The notes below the pieces were generated by a model. The model was not told the origin of the DNA. It saw only the letters and a program-made list of their open reading frames with translations, and did not search any database. A program made the translations under genes and the position numbers. Below are positions 38,497-48,356 of a stretch of DNA of 64,000 bases, in pieces. Source of the stretch: Acinetobacter sp. WU_MDCI_Axc73 (GTDB lineage Bacteria; Pseudomonadota; Gammaproteobacteria; Pseudomonadales; Moraxellaceae); the NCBI RefSeq assembly GCF_025562455.1, contig NZ_JAHPRO010000016.1, positions 1 through 64,000 of the forward strand, in the 5' to 3' direction. Each line of letters opens with the position of its first letter. Within the stretch, counting starts at the first letter, position 1.

Positions 38497-39675
38497 ATGA
38501 CGCAACACGTAAAATTGAGTGCAATCTTTGCAGGCATTTTAATGTGTTGCAGCGCAATTTCAATATTTGCAGCTCCGATCGAGGTGGCCAGTGGACTGGA
38601 CTTTGATGAGGATACCGAACAGCATTATGTTGAAATTCCAGTCGACTCTATTCAGCAATTTGTTCAGATTTATGGCATCGTCAAAGATAACTATGTCGAT
38701 GTCAAACCTGATGAGGTTTTATTTCAGCAAGCAATAAAAGGCTTAGTGGGTGGGTTAGATCGTTATTCACGCTATTTGTCTGCGGAAGATTATAAACAAT
38801 TGATGCAATATACCGAAGGGGATCTGGCCTCAGTTGATTTTTCGCTTGTGTTTGAACAACATACCAAACAATGGCAGATTCGGGATTTAAAAGACGGTTC
38901 TGATTCTTATAAATTAGGCTTAAGAAATGGCCAAAACGTGGTTAAGATTGATGACCAAATCATCCAAAATTTTAATCATGATCAAGTGCATGCACTTTTA
39001 TATGGATCAATTGGTTCGACCTTACAAATTCAAACCTCAGTCATGAATACGCCTCAAACCTTAGTACGTAATAAAAAAATGGAAGCTGATATTCAGCCAA
39101 TATTATTACATAATCAGGTTTTGGTTTTAAAAGTTAAAGTTTTTCAGCAGGATACTGCAAATGAAATTAAACGATTATTAGAAGAATACGATATATCCAA
39201 ACTGAAAGCAGTATTGATTGATTTGCGTAATAACCCTGGTGGCTTGCTTTCAGCAGCCGTTGAAACAGCCGATTTATTTTTAAATCAGGGCGTTATTGTT
39301 TCGACTAAAAGTCGTTCAGAAGGCAATCAACAATTTCAGGCACTACCTAGTAGTGAATTTCAAAAAGTAAAATTAGGGATCCTAATTAATCATCGTTCGG
39401 CATCAGCGGCTGAAGTATTTACTGCTGCCATGAAAGACCATAAACGAGCTTGGGTGATTGGCGAAAAGAGCTATGGTAAAGGTGTCGTACAAAAGCTGTT
39501 TCCACTGCCAGATGGTGCAGCTTTGCAGATGACAGTGTCGCATTATTACACGCCCAATGGCTCAATGATTGATGGTAAAGGCATACAGCCGAATATCCTG
39601 TATCCTTTACCCAATGAAATGCGTGATGAAACTTATCTAGATAATGTCGCTGAGGTTCTGCTTAAGCAAAAATAA
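38497..39675 (+). CDS. S41 family C-terminal processing peptidase
   Basis: A 392-residue protein. The signal peptide (about residues 1-26) ends IFAA. An N-terminal helical segment, a PDZ-like domain (about 100-190) and the S41 catalytic domain follow. The serine is in NHRSASAAE and the lysine in SYGKGVVQK. It is a periplasmic Ser/Lys protease of the CtpA/Prc type, shorter than E. coli Prc. The PDZ domain looks degenerate. It shares a transcript with gpmI. Confidence 0.88.
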   Translation: MTQHVKLSAIFAGILMCCSAISIFAAPIEVASGLDFDEDTEQHYVEIPVDSIQQFVQIYGIVKDNYVDVKPDEVLFQQAIKGLVGGLDRYSRYLSAEDYKQLMQYTEGDLASVDFSLVFEQHTKQWQIRDLKDGSDSYKLGLRNGQNVVKIDDQIIQNFNHDQVHALLYGSIGSTLQIQTSVMNTPQTLVRNKKMEADIQPILLHNQVLVLKVKVFQQDTANEIKRLLEEYDISKLKAVLIDLRNNPGGLLSAAVETADLFLNQGVIVSTKSRSEGNQQFQALPSSEFQKVKLGILINHRSASAAEVFTAAMKDHKRAWVIGEKSYGKGVVQKLFPLPDGAALQMTVSHYYTPNGSMIDGKGIQPNILYPLPNEMRDETYLDNVAEVLLKQK

Positions 39676-39693
39676 TCATCTGCATAAAATGAT

Positions 39694-41124
39694 TTAAATT
39701 TCTTCAGTATCTAACCCAAATTTTTTCAGGCGATAACGCAACGATCGAAAAGTCATCCCTAGTTTTTTCGCAGCCAAAGTACGATTCCAATGCGTCAAAT
39801 TAAGTGCGTTTAATAGGATCTCTTTTTCAACGTTCTCTAAATATTGTTCTAGCCCTTCATGTGGCAGTTTGTTGCCTGTCGATGTAGTAGGCACAGGCTG
39901 ATTTGTATTGGCGCTAGAAAGATAATCAGAATGATGGTGGGTCGGTGTCGTTACTTGGCTATAACGAAAAGGCGCGGTTTGTAAGTGAGGTAAATCAATT
40001 TGATGGTCATCACTTAACGTAATGGCACGTTCCATCATATTACGTAATTCGCGAACATTACCAGGGAAATATTGTTCTAATAAAAATGCCTGAGCACGTC
40101 CAGACAAAATCTTGACAGGAATTTCCCATTCAGCACACACTTTTTGAATAAAATGATGGGCTAGGAGTAAAATGTCTTGTCCACGTTCACGTAATGGAGG
40201 GAGTTCAAGATCCATCACATGAATACGGAAAAATAAATCCTGACGGAATTTACCTTGTTGTACTAATGTTTCAAGATCCTGATGACTGGCACTAATCACC
40301 CGAAAATCCACATCAATTTCGTGTTCAGAACCTACCGGACGTACTTTTTTCTCTTGTACAGCCCGTAATAGTTTAACCTGCATATTCAAAGGTAATTCAG
40401 CGATTTCATCCAGAAATAAACTACCGCCATGTGCCGATAAGATGAGACCTTGTTTGTCTTGAGTTGCACCGCTAAAACTGCCTTTTTTGTGACCGAATAG
40501 CTCACTCTCTAGTAGTTCACTGGGAATTGCGCCGCAGTTAATGGCAATAAATGGACCTTCGCTGCGGTTACTTAAACGATGTACCAGATTAGCAATTACT
40601 TCCTTGCCTGTACCAGATTCTCCTGTCACAAAGACGGGTGCTTGTGAGCGTGCAATTTTCTTAAGCGTGGTGCGTAGTTGTTGGATGGGTGCAGAACGGC
40701 CAATGAGTAGTCTGTTTTCCAGACTATCTTCATCATTGATGATCTGCTTTTGTGGTCGATTAAAAGCTTTTTGTAATAATTGTTCTAAATGCATCTGGTT
40801 GACAGGCTTGCTGACAAAATCAAAAGCACCTGCTTTAAGTGCTGTAATTGCAATATCCATGTTGCCATAGGCGGTTAACACCGCGATAGGCAAATGACTC
40901 CAATGTTGTGTGACATAATGCACCAGATCAAGCCCATTACCATCAGGCAGATTTAAATCTGTCAAACAGGCGTCATAATTATTATTTTGCAGTAATTCTT
41001 TAGCCTGAGTAATTCGATAGGCGCAATGTGTTGCAATCCCCATACGTGCAAGCGTCATTTGCATTAATGCACAGAGATCTTCTTCATCATCAACCAGTAA
41101 AACTAGCGGTTGTTTATTCACCAT
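39694..41124 (-). CDS. pilR: Sigma-54-dependent response regulator PilR
   Basis: A 476-residue NtrC-type regulator. The receiver domain has the phospho-acceptor Asp56. The AAA+ domain has Walker A TGESGTGKE (167-175) and the sigma-54 contact loop GSFSGA (215-220), a variant of GAFTGA. A C-terminal Fis-type helix-turn-helix follows (NRTLAAKKLGMTFRSLRYRL). With PilS it activates pilin transcription with RpoN. pilA is not in the window. It follows pilS by 19 bases. Confidence 0.93.
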   Translation of the reverse strand: MVNKQPLVLLVDDEEDLCALMQMTLARMGIATHCAYRITQAKELLQNNNYDACLTDLNLPDGNGLDLVHYVTQHWSHLPIAVLTAYGNMDIAITALKAGAFDFVSKPVNQMHLEQLLQKAFNRPQKQIINDEDSLENRLLIGRSAPIQQLRTTLKKIARSQAPVFVTGESGTGKEVIANLVHRLSNRSEGPFIAINCGAIPSELLESELFGHKKGSFSGATQDKQGLILSAHGGSLFLDEIAELPLNMQVKLLRAVQEKKVRPVGSEHEIDVDFRVISASHQDLETLVQQGKFRQDLFFRIHVMDLELPPLRERGQDILLLAHHFIQKVCAEWEIPVKILSGRAQAFLLEQYFPGNVRELRNMMERAITLSDDHQIDLPHLQTAPFRYSQVTTPTHHHSDYLSSANTNQPVPTTSTGNKLPHEGLEQYLENVEKEILLNALNLTHWNRTLAAKKLGMTFRSLRYRLKKFGLDTEEI

Positions 41125-41143
41125 AACCCCATGAAACCCAATA

Positions 41144-42712
41144 TTATTTATCTTTTGTTGAGCATTGAATTCTAAAGCATGCTCCTTTTTCTTGTTCTAC
41201 ATAACTGAGCGTTGCGTGATTTGCTTCACACAGACTATGAGACAAATATAATCCTAAACCAGTTCCTTTAATTTCGGTACTAAAAAATGGCTTAAATAGT
41301 TGCGATACATCACGTTTTTCTACACCATTTCCAAAATCTATCACATCAATAAAAACGTAGGGTCTCACGAATTTCACGGACACAATAATATGGTTTGCAG
41401 ATGGATCATTGTGGCGTAATGCGTTACGAATTAAATTGATTAAAACTTGCGTCAATTGCTTGGGGTCAAACAGGATGGCAATATTTTCAGGCATGTTTAA
41501 GCGAATTTGATGTTGAACGTCTGATAGATCATCCGACATTAAATGAGGTAAAAAGCTATCGAGTTGTACAAGTATGGGATGAGTGGAGTCATTCCGCGCC
41601 ATACGTAAAGTATCTTCAATAATGTCATTAATCCGTTGTGATTGTTTGCTGATCATTTTTTGTAGAAGATGCTGCTGCTCAGCTTCACTGCCAATATACA
41701 GCTCATTTGCTTGTACAATCGCTGCCAGTGGATTGCGGATTTCATGTGCAATACTTGCTGAAAGTTGACCTAAGGCAGCCAGTTTCAGCTGTTGTACCTG
41801 TTGATTAAGCTGTTGGACATCGTGTAAACGCAATAGAATCAAAGCCTGATGTGGGACAATGAGTCGCTGTACCTTGATATGTACATTGTAAGTAGATAAC
41901 TGTGACTCAAAAATAAATTGTTCACCATCATCTAAGGGTGCAAATCGTAATAACTCAAATAAATCGGGTTGAGTTTTGGCTAAAGGCAAGTACTCATGTG
42001 CAAATAAAGGAGGAATCCCTAATAATGTACAGGCTGCTGGGTTACTTAAAACCACATAATAGTTTTCATCTAGCACCAAATAACCATCATCAATTTGTTC
42101 TAAAATATAGCGATTAATATTTTGAAGTTGATATAGCGCTTGTGACTGACGGAAGCTAATATTTTCTAGAATTTTAAAATGCTTTATCGCGATCCGACCA
42201 ATACCGTAGATAACGAAAAATATAAATGCCAGTACAGCGCTATTACCAATGCTGTTTAAATTGTTGTAATCAAAGAAGCTTGAAAAAAATTGCTGATAAA
42301 TTAGTGAAATAACAGCAAAAAGTGTCATCACTAAAGATGCTTTTCTAGGGAGTAAAATCGTGGAAGAAAAGACCGTAATGACATACAACAAACTAATATT
42401 TAGATTTGGTGCACCTACAGAAAACGTCAGCAACCCCAAAGCGATGACATCAATCACAAACAGCATAATGAGTTGATGATCAATCTGTCGTGGATAAAAC
42501 TTAAATAATAAAAACTGAATCAGACTAGCTGCGCAATAAGCGATAAGCGTATAAAAATATAAAACAGGCTGATTATAGTCGGTATTTAACTGCTCAGAAA
42601 TGAGCTGAAAAATAATGATTAATCCTGTGACAATAAGCAGGCGGTAGAGGGTGTACCACAAACCTAAACGGTAAATCGTATAAGAAAGTGGCGTAGAAGA
42701 TTGCGCCTGCAT
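41144..42712 (-). CDS. pilS: Sensor histidine kinase PilS
   Basis: A 522-residue kinase. Six N-terminal membrane helices (about residues 15-195) precede a PAS domain (about 205-300), a HisKA dimerisation domain with the phospho-histidine in SASIAHEIRNPL, and a HATPase domain (NLIRNALRHN, DFGNGV, GTGLGLYLS). This is the PilS layout, partner of PilR for type IV pilus control. It follows gacA by 21 bases on the same strand. Confidence 0.93.
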   Translation of the reverse strand: MQAQSSTPLSYTIYRLGLWYTLYRLLIVTGLIIIFQLISEQLNTDYNQPVLYFYTLIAYCAASLIQFLLFKFYPRQIDHQLIMLFVIDVIALGLLTFSVGAPNLNISLLYVITVFSSTILLPRKASLVMTLFAVISLIYQQFFSSFFDYNNLNSIGNSAVLAFIFFVIYGIGRIAIKHFKILENISFRQSQALYQLQNINRYILEQIDDGYLVLDENYYVVLSNPAACTLLGIPPLFAHEYLPLAKTQPDLFELLRFAPLDDGEQFIFESQLSTYNVHIKVQRLIVPHQALILLRLHDVQQLNQQVQQLKLAALGQLSASIAHEIRNPLAAIVQANELYIGSEAEQQHLLQKMISKQSQRINDIIEDTLRMARNDSTHPILVQLDSFLPHLMSDDLSDVQHQIRLNMPENIAILFDPKQLTQVLINLIRNALRHNDPSANHIIVSVKFVRPYVFIDVIDFGNGVEKRDVSQLFKPFFSTEIKGTGLGLYLSHSLCEANHATLSYVEQEKGACFRIQCSTKDK

Positions 42713-42733
42713 GATTGTATTTAACTCGAATGC

Positions 42734-43369
42734 TTAAGGTTTGATGAGTCCGTAACGAATGGCAAGATGAGTGAGTTTGACATCACTATCGATATCCAGT
42801 TTTTCAAAAATACGATAACGATAAGTATTGACTGTTTTCACACTCACAAAAAGCTTATCAGCAATTTCCTGAGCACTGATACAATTGACTACCATCATCG
42901 CGACTTGCATTTCACGTTCTGAAAGTGCATCAAAAGGCGATTGTTGAGTATCCGATAAATACGAACTTGCCAATTGTTCAGCAATATCAGCACTGAAATA
43001 TTTACCGCCTTGCATGACTTTATTAATTGCTCTGACCATCTCGGTAATTGGAGCACCTTTAGTAATATAGCCTTTGGCACCTGCCTTTAAAAGTAATGAG
43101 GGATAAGGTTCTTCTGCCAATCCACTCACCGCGATAACTTTAGTTTCAGGCGCTGTTTGCAATAAGCGACGTGTAGTTTCGACCCCGCCGATGCCGGGCA
43201 TATTCACATCAAGTAATACCACTTGAGGGTGTTGTTGACGCACTATGGCAATTGCTTCTTCGCCAGATTCTGCTTGCCCAATCACCTCAACACCAGTTTG
43301 ATCTTCAAGCATACGACAGATCCCTGTACGTACTAATTCATGATCATCAACCACTAAAACTGTGATCAC
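42734..43369 (-). CDS. gacA: GacA/UvrY response regulator (LuxR family)
   Basis: A 211-residue protein. The receiver domain has Asp54 in VVLLDVNMPG, and a C-terminal LuxR-type helix-turn-helix contains LSEREMQVAMMVVNCISAQEIADKL. The length and sequence match GacA, the partner of the GacS kinase. In many relatives gacA is followed by uvrC; here it is followed by pilS-pilR. The ATG has AGGAGG upstream. Confidence 0.9.
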   Translation of the reverse strand: MITVLVVDDHELVRTGICRMLEDQTGVEVIGQAESGEEAIAIVRQQHPQVVLLDVNMPGIGGVETTRRLLQTAPETKVIAVSGLAEEPYPSLLLKAGAKGYITKGAPITEMVRAINKVMQGGKYFSADIAEQLASSYLSDTQQSPFDALSEREMQVAMMVVNCISAQEIADKLFVSVKTVNTYRYRIFEKLDIDSDVKLTHLAIRYGLIKP

Positions 43370-43583
43370 GCTGGCCTCCTTGGACTAAAAAAGATGTTTT
43401 TTTGTTACATAAAGCAAAATTTACTTGCAATGTAATGACAAAATTAGCAATCCTATTCACACAAGTTTGAGAGAATAGTTGTACACACTGCTGCCGTCAT
43501 TATCTGCATGTTGTGTCTTCAAATGTAAGGCATAATGTAGGTAATAAGCAAATCTGTGTGTACCCTGAGTTGAGTAATTGATC

Positions 43584-44645
43584 GTGAAAAATTCTAAAAA
43601 GTCATTAATGCATGTTTTGAGCATGTCTGTTTTGTTTGCACTAAGCTCAGCAAGCTATGCTGAGATTATTGTTAATCCTTCATCGGTTAAGGGATCTACA
43701 TCATTAAATTGGTCTTCAGATCAAGCGAGTCAGCTTTTAAATGATGATGGCGAGCTTGAACCAAGTCCACAAGGTTCAACCAGTATTAGTACCACGGTGC
43801 GCAGTAATACCGCTACACCACCCGCTAATACGAATGTTTCAATTTCATCTACCCCGAAAGTTGTCATTCGTGACACGAGTGGCTATGGTTCTCAGCCTTC
43901 AGTTAATGCTCGTGCGGCGTTAGTGATGGATGCACAGACGGGTGAAGTACTCTACAGTAAAAACACCAATACAGCCTTTCCTATAGCATCTTTGACTAAA
44001 CTGATGACGGCTGTTGTGACTTCAGATGCACGTCTAGATATGTCTGAAGAAATCACCTTACAGCAAATCGATTTTGCCGGTGCAGGTGGCAAAAACTCGA
44101 GCTCAACGCTACGTGCGGGCGATACCATGAATCGTGCCGAAGTATTGTTATTTGCTTTAATGAAGTCTGAGAATCCTGCAGCTGCGGCTTTAGCACGCAC
44201 TTATCCGGGAGGACGTAGTGCCTTTGTGGCTGCGATGAATGCTAAAGCACGTCAATTGGGAATGACATCCACACATTATGTTGAGTCAACGGGGTTGGAT
44301 CCGCATAATGTGGCTTCTGCACGTGATCTGGGAATTTTGGTCAGTGCAGCTTCACAGTACGGTTTGATTCGTCAGTTTTCAACCACGCCTACGTATGACT
44401 TTAATCTAGGCTATCGTGTTCTAAAATCGAACAATACCAACGCATTAGTACGTAATGGTGGCTGGAATATTAATCTGTCTAAAACAGGTTATATTAATGA
44501 AGCAGGACGTTGTGTGGTGATGCATACGACAGTGAATTCGCGACCAGCAGTCGTGGTGTTATTGGGAGCTTCTAGTTCACAAGCTCGTACCAATGATGCG
44601 ACTAATTTATTGACTTGGTTATCTCAGCAGCCGAAACGCCTTTAG
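43584..44645 (+). CDS. pbpG: D-alanyl-D-alanine endopeptidase, PBP7/8 type
   Basis: A 353-residue protein. The signal peptide MKNSKKSLMHVLSMSVLFAL ends ASYA|E. A ~90-residue Ser/Thr-rich low-complexity linker precedes the S11 peptidase domain. The active-site motifs are SLTK, SEN and KTG (LSKTGYINEAGR). It trims peptide cross-links in periplasmic peptidoglycan. The likely start is the GTG at 43584, with GAGT 8 bases upstream; an in-frame TTG at 43578 is too close. The linker is longer than in E. coli PbpG. Confidence 0.9.
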   Translation: MKNSKKSLMHVLSMSVLFALSSASYAEIIVNPSSVKGSTSLNWSSDQASQLLNDDGELEPSPQGSTSISTTVRSNTATPPANTNVSISSTPKVVIRDTSGYGSQPSVNARAALVMDAQTGEVLYSKNTNTAFPIASLTKLMTAVVTSDARLDMSEEITLQQIDFAGAGGKNSSSTLRAGDTMNRAEVLLFALMKSENPAAAALARTYPGGRSAFVAAMNAKARQLGMTSTHYVESTGLDPHNVASARDLGILVSAASQYGLIRQFSTTPTYDFNLGYRVLKSNNTNALVRNGGWNINLSKTGYINEAGRCVVMHTTVNSRPAVVVLLGASSSQARTNDATNLLTWLSQQPKRL

Positions 44646-44700
44646 CAGATTTTTAAAAATTTGATGTCATTTTAAATTTACGATCAATATCTCCATAATA

Positions 44701-44731
44701 AAAAAACCAGTTGCAAGCAACTGGTTTTTTT
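44701..44731. terminator. Bidirectional terminator, pbpG / thrC
   Basis: AAAAAACCAGTTGC (44701-44714) and GCAACTGGTTTTTT (44717-44730) are perfect 14-base arms with a 2-base loop. Confidence 0.92.
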
Positions 44732-44746
44732 ATATCAAATCCAAAC

Positions 44747-45886
44747 TTACATATTAGATAGAATAGAATCTTTGACTTGAATCATGGTTGCATCAATCGA
44801 TAGCATGACTGCATCTGCACATTGCTTGATTGCAGTATCAGGGTCTTTTAAGCCGTTACCTGTCACTGTGCATACAATCACAGAACCTTCTGCAATTTTG
44901 CCCGCTTTGATGTCACGAATCGCACCACCAATCGATGCCGCAGACGCAGGTTCTACAAACACACCTTCATACATAGAAAGCAAACGTTGTGCTTCTAAAA
45001 TCTCAGTATCGGTTAACTCATCAAACCAGCCTTTAGAATCACGCACCACTGCTTTCGCATGGTTCCAGCTTTGTGGATTACCAATACGAATCGCTGTTGC
45101 TACAGTTTCAGGCTGTTCAACAGGTGCGCCACGCAAGAACGGAGCAGCGCCAGATGCCTGATAACCCACCATAGTTGGTAAGCCTTCTGGTTTAGGACCT
45201 GTGAACTGATCTGTTGCAGCATCATAGATGACTTGTTCAAACTGATCCGCAGGTTGATTCGCGACTGCTTCGGTATAACCCATCCAGTGTGCCGTGATAT
45301 TACCCGCATTACCAACTGGTAAGCAGTGATAATCTGGCGCACGGCCTAATGCTTCTACAATTTCATAAGCAATGGTTTTTTGACCTTGCAAACGATAAGG
45401 GTTAATCGAGTTAACGATCGTTACAGGAGCTTGGTCAGCCACTTCTTTGACCAGACGCATACCATCGTCAAAGTTACCACGGATTTGCATGGTGATTGCA
45501 CCATACATCATGGCTTGCGCCATTTTACCCATCGCAATTTTACCTTCTGGAATCAAAACAAAAGCTTTGATGCCTGCACGTGCTGCATATGCGGCTGCCG
45601 CTGCAGAAGTATTGCCTGTAGATGCACAAATAATGGCTTTAGAGCCTTCTTCAACTGCTTTAGTGACGGCCATGGTCATACCACGGTCTTTGAATGAACC
45701 TGTCGGGTTTAAACCTTCATATTTCACATAGATTTCAACATCTTTACCAATCAGACGTGGAATATTCTCTAGTTTAATTAGTGGGGTATTTCCCTCTCCT
45801 AAAGAAATAGCACGCGTCGTTGCTGAAACTGGCAAACGGTCACGATAACGATCAACAAGACCGGTATAACGATTGGCATTAGACAT
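44747..45886 (-). CDS. thrC: Threonine synthase
   Basis: A 379-residue PLP enzyme of the shorter bacterial/plant-like type. The PLP lysine is in NPTGSFKDRGM. The phosphate cup is formed by the GNAGN segment, and STGNTSAAAAAYAARAG is conserved. It converts O-phosphohomoserine to threonine. I use the ATG at 45886 (MSNANRYTG); the in-frame TTG at 45901 adds five residues without support. It lies downstream of hom with a GC-rich hairpin between. There is no thrB in the window. Confidence 0.95.
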   Translation of the reverse strand: MSNANRYTGLVDRYRDRLPVSATTRAISLGEGNTPLIKLENIPRLIGKDVEIYVKYEGLNPTGSFKDRGMTMAVTKAVEEGSKAIICASTGNTSAAAAAYAARAGIKAFVLIPEGKIAMGKMAQAMMYGAITMQIRGNFDDGMRLVKEVADQAPVTIVNSINPYRLQGQKTIAYEIVEALGRAPDYHCLPVGNAGNITAHWMGYTEAVANQPADQFEQVIYDAATDQFTGPKPEGLPTMVGYQASGAAPFLRGAPVEQPETVATAIRIGNPQSWNHAKAVVRDSKGWFDELTDTEILEAQRLLSMYEGVFVEPASAASIGGAIRDIKAGKIAEGSVIVCTVTGNGLKDPDTAIKQCADAVMLSIDATMIQVKDSILSNM

Positions 45887-45916
45887 GAGATAATGTTCCA
45901 AATGTGAGGTAGAGCT

Positions 45917-45943
45917 GGTGAGAGGGGAGCGACCCTCTCCACC
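45917..45943 (-). promoter_or_regulatory. GC-rich hairpin between hom and thrC
   Basis: GGTGAGAGGG (45917-45926) and CCCTCTCCACC (45933-45943) form a strong stem with one bulge, starting 3 bases after the hom stop. There is no T tract on the minus strand, so it is more likely a processing or stability element than a terminator. Confidence 0.5.
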
Positions 45944-45946
45944 GGT

Positions 45947-47248
45947 TTAACTATCCAGCGATTCTAAACGAATTCGCACGATTTCGCCACGGATTGCAGG
46001 TAAAGCCTGAATTTTGGCAATCGCGTCATCCATTTTAGACTCAACTACTGGGTCAGTTAAGATAACGATCGGGATTAAGTCTTTTAAACGAGATTGTTGC
46101 ATGATGGCATCAATGCTGATGCCAGCTCGACTGAGAATAGTCGTGATATCTGCAAGTACGCCTGTCTGGTCTTCGGCATCGACACGTAGATAATACCCAG
46201 TGGTCATTTCTTCACGTTTGAGAATAGGTAAATCTGTCAAAGCCTCAAAAGCCAGTTGAGGGATCGTTCCTGCACCGTCTTCAGTGTAAGAAATATCGCG
46301 TACAATATCCACAATATCCGCAACTACTGCTGAAGCGGTTGGGCCTGCGCCTGCGCCTGCGCCATAATATAATGTTGGGCCAACTGCATGAGCTTGTACA
46401 AGCACTGCATTTTTGACTCCATTGACATTTGCAATCAGTTGTTCTTCTGGAATAAGTGTTGGATGAACACGTAGTTCAATACCATGTTCTGCACGGCGCG
46501 CAATCCCGAGATGTTTTATACGGAAGCCAAGATCTTCTGCATATTTAACATCCTGTGCGGTAATTTTACTAATACCTTCGGTATAGACTTTGTCAAACTG
46601 TAGAGGAATACCAAATGCACAAGACGCCAAAATCGTAAGCTTATGTGCTGCATCAATCCCTTCAACGTCAAAGGTTGGATCAGCTTCGGCATAACCTAAT
46701 TGTTGAGCTTCTGCAAGCACATCGGCAAAGGCACGACCTTTATCGCGCATTTCAGTCAGGATAAAGTTACCTGTACCGTTAATAATGCCTGCAAGCCACT
46801 CAATACGGTTGGCAGCCAAACCTTCACGAATGACTTTAATAATAGGAATACCGCCTGCAACGGCTGCTTCATAGGCGATCTGAACCGCATTATCCTCGGC
46901 AGCTTTAAACAGTTCGTTGCCATGTTCCGCAAGCAGGGCTTTATTGGCAGTCACGACCTGTTTACCATGCTTGATGGCTTCCATAATCAATTCATATGCA
47001 GGATGGATACCGCCCATGACTTCAACAACTACATCCACGTTAGGTTGACGTACGATTTCCATTAAATCTGCACTTTGCTGAATACCTTCGAGCTCAAGAT
47101 CGGGACGAGGACGGCGAGTGCCAACATGGGTAATTTGAATTTCACGGCCGGTGCGACGTTTAATTTCGGCGGCGTTTTCTTGTAATAGTTTAAGGGCTCC
47201 ACCACCCACGGTTCCAAGACCGAGTATTGCCAGACGAACTGGTTTCAC
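45947..47248 (-). CDS. hom: Homoserine dehydrogenase
   Basis: A 433-residue enzyme. The NAD(P)-binding motif GLGTVGGG is at residues 9-16. The catalytic domain has GIINGTGNFILTEM and the EADPTFDVEGIDAAHK signature. A C-terminal ACT domain (about residues 350-430) should sense threonine. The GTG at 47248 has GGAG 6 bases upstream and gives MKPVRLAILG; an ATG four codons earlier has no ribosome site. It is the second gene of a dsbC-hom-thrC series that follows xerD. Confidence 0.95.
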   Translation of the reverse strand: MKPVRLAILGLGTVGGGALKLLQENAAEIKRRTGREIQITHVGTRRPRPDLELEGIQQSADLMEIVRQPNVDVVVEVMGGIHPAYELIMEAIKHGKQVVTANKALLAEHGNELFKAAEDNAVQIAYEAAVAGGIPIIKVIREGLAANRIEWLAGIINGTGNFILTEMRDKGRAFADVLAEAQQLGYAEADPTFDVEGIDAAHKLTILASCAFGIPLQFDKVYTEGISKITAQDVKYAEDLGFRIKHLGIARRAEHGIELRVHPTLIPEEQLIANVNGVKNAVLVQAHAVGPTLYYGAGAGAGPTASAVVADIVDIVRDISYTEDGAGTIPQLAFEALTDLPILKREEMTTGYYLRVDAEDQTGVLADITTILSRAGISIDAIMQQSRLKDLIPIVILTDPVVESKMDDAIAKIQALPAIRGEIVRIRLESLDS

Positions 47249-47317
47249 GTCACACTCCATACATGCATTAAAAAATAAACAAGGCTAGATCATAGCTAAA
47301 AAAAGCGCCAGACTCTA

Positions 47318-47343
47318 GGGCGAAGTGCGTTTTATCTTCGCCC
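47318..47343 (-). other. Hairpin between dsbC and hom
   Basis: GGGCGAA (47318-47324) and TTCGCCC (47337-47343) form a 7-bp GC-rich stem. On the minus strand a T7 tract occurs 13 bases beyond the stem, so it is a possible imperfect terminator limiting read-through from dsbC into hom. Confidence 0.45.
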
Positions 47344-47384
47344 TGCATCAAATTTTTATAAGTGATGGGGATTGCTGCAAAAGT

Positions 47385-48200
47385 TTATTTTTCCAGTCGT
47401 TTCACTAACTCATCAGGTGTGAGATATCCACCCAGATATTGTCCATCACTGTTGTAAATCGCAGGCGTTCCATTGACCCCAATATTTAGACCCAGTTGGT
47501 ATTGTTCAGGCACAGGGTTTTTACATTGTGGAGCTTGTACAGGTAAGCCTTGAACAGATTGATCAAATGCAGCTTTACGGTCTTGACTACACCAGATCGC
47601 TTGCATGGTTGGCATAAATTGTTCACCACGTGGCCATGCGATATAGCGAACTTCAATTCCTTTGTTGGTGATTTCACTGAGATGTTCATGTAGTTTGTGG
47701 CAATACGGGCAGCTTGAGTCGGTAAACACATAAATCACATGTTTGGCTTTACCATTCGTGGCTGGGTAAACAATTAAATCTTCAGTTTTGAGTGCTGCAA
47801 ATAATTTTTTATTTTCTGAGGATTGCAGTGTATCACCGACATTGGTCAATTCCTTGTCACCTAAACGGATCACTTCCCCTTGAATAATATATTTGCCGTC
47901 ACTGGTGGCATAGACAGAACTCATCCCTTCCAGATTTACCCAATATAAATTTGGAACTTCGGTCGGTTTGATATCAATGACTTTAGCCTGAATATTGGCT
48001 TTTTTAAATTGTTGCTGTAGCGTGGTGATTAAACGTTGCTGAGCATTACGTTCACTAAGCGTTGAAGCTTCACCTGTCGCAGGTGCACTGGCTGTTAGAG
48101 TATCTTGTTTTTGTGCTGAGTCTTCTTTGGAGCAAGCTGAAAGGGCGAGAGCTGTTGCCATTGTGCATGCAAAAAAAAGACGAGATCGGGTAAACAACAT
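47385..48200 (-). CDS. dsbC: DsbC-family thiol:disulfide interchange lipoprotein
   Basis: A 271-residue protein. The N-terminus MLFTRSRLFFACTMATALAL is followed by a lipobox (LSAC, Cys23), so it is predicted to be a lipoprotein. An N-terminal dimerisation domain (about 45-125) and a thioredoxin-fold domain with the active site CPYC (164-167) and a cis-Pro in VNGTPAIY follow. E. coli DsbC is soluble and has CGYC. It isomerises or reduces periplasmic disulfides. The ATG at 48200 has AAGGG 7 bases upstream; a longer frame from 48263 is unsupported. It follows xerD, as in Pseudomonas. Confidence 0.88.
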   Translation of the reverse strand: MLFTRSRLFFACTMATALALSACSKEDSAQKQDTLTASAPATGEASTLSERNAQQRLITTLQQQFKKANIQAKVIDIKPTEVPNLYWVNLEGMSSVYATSDGKYIIQGEVIRLGDKELTNVGDTLQSSENKKLFAALKTEDLIVYPATNGKAKHVIYVFTDSSCPYCHKLHEHLSEITNKGIEVRYIAWPRGEQFMPTMQAIWCSQDRKAAFDQSVQGLPVQAPQCKNPVPEQYQLGLNIGVNGTPAIYNSDGQYLGGYLTPDELVKRLEK

Positions 48201-48356
48201 AGACGACCCTTTTATCAAAATTTTAAATCGGAAAGGGCTAAGAATAGCAAAAAAAACAAGCATCCATGTGATTTATTGCACATCAACTGTAAAAAATAAT
48301 GGCTAAACTTGTAGAGTTGATCACATTGTTTTGCTAGTTAATTGATCATTTTTATT

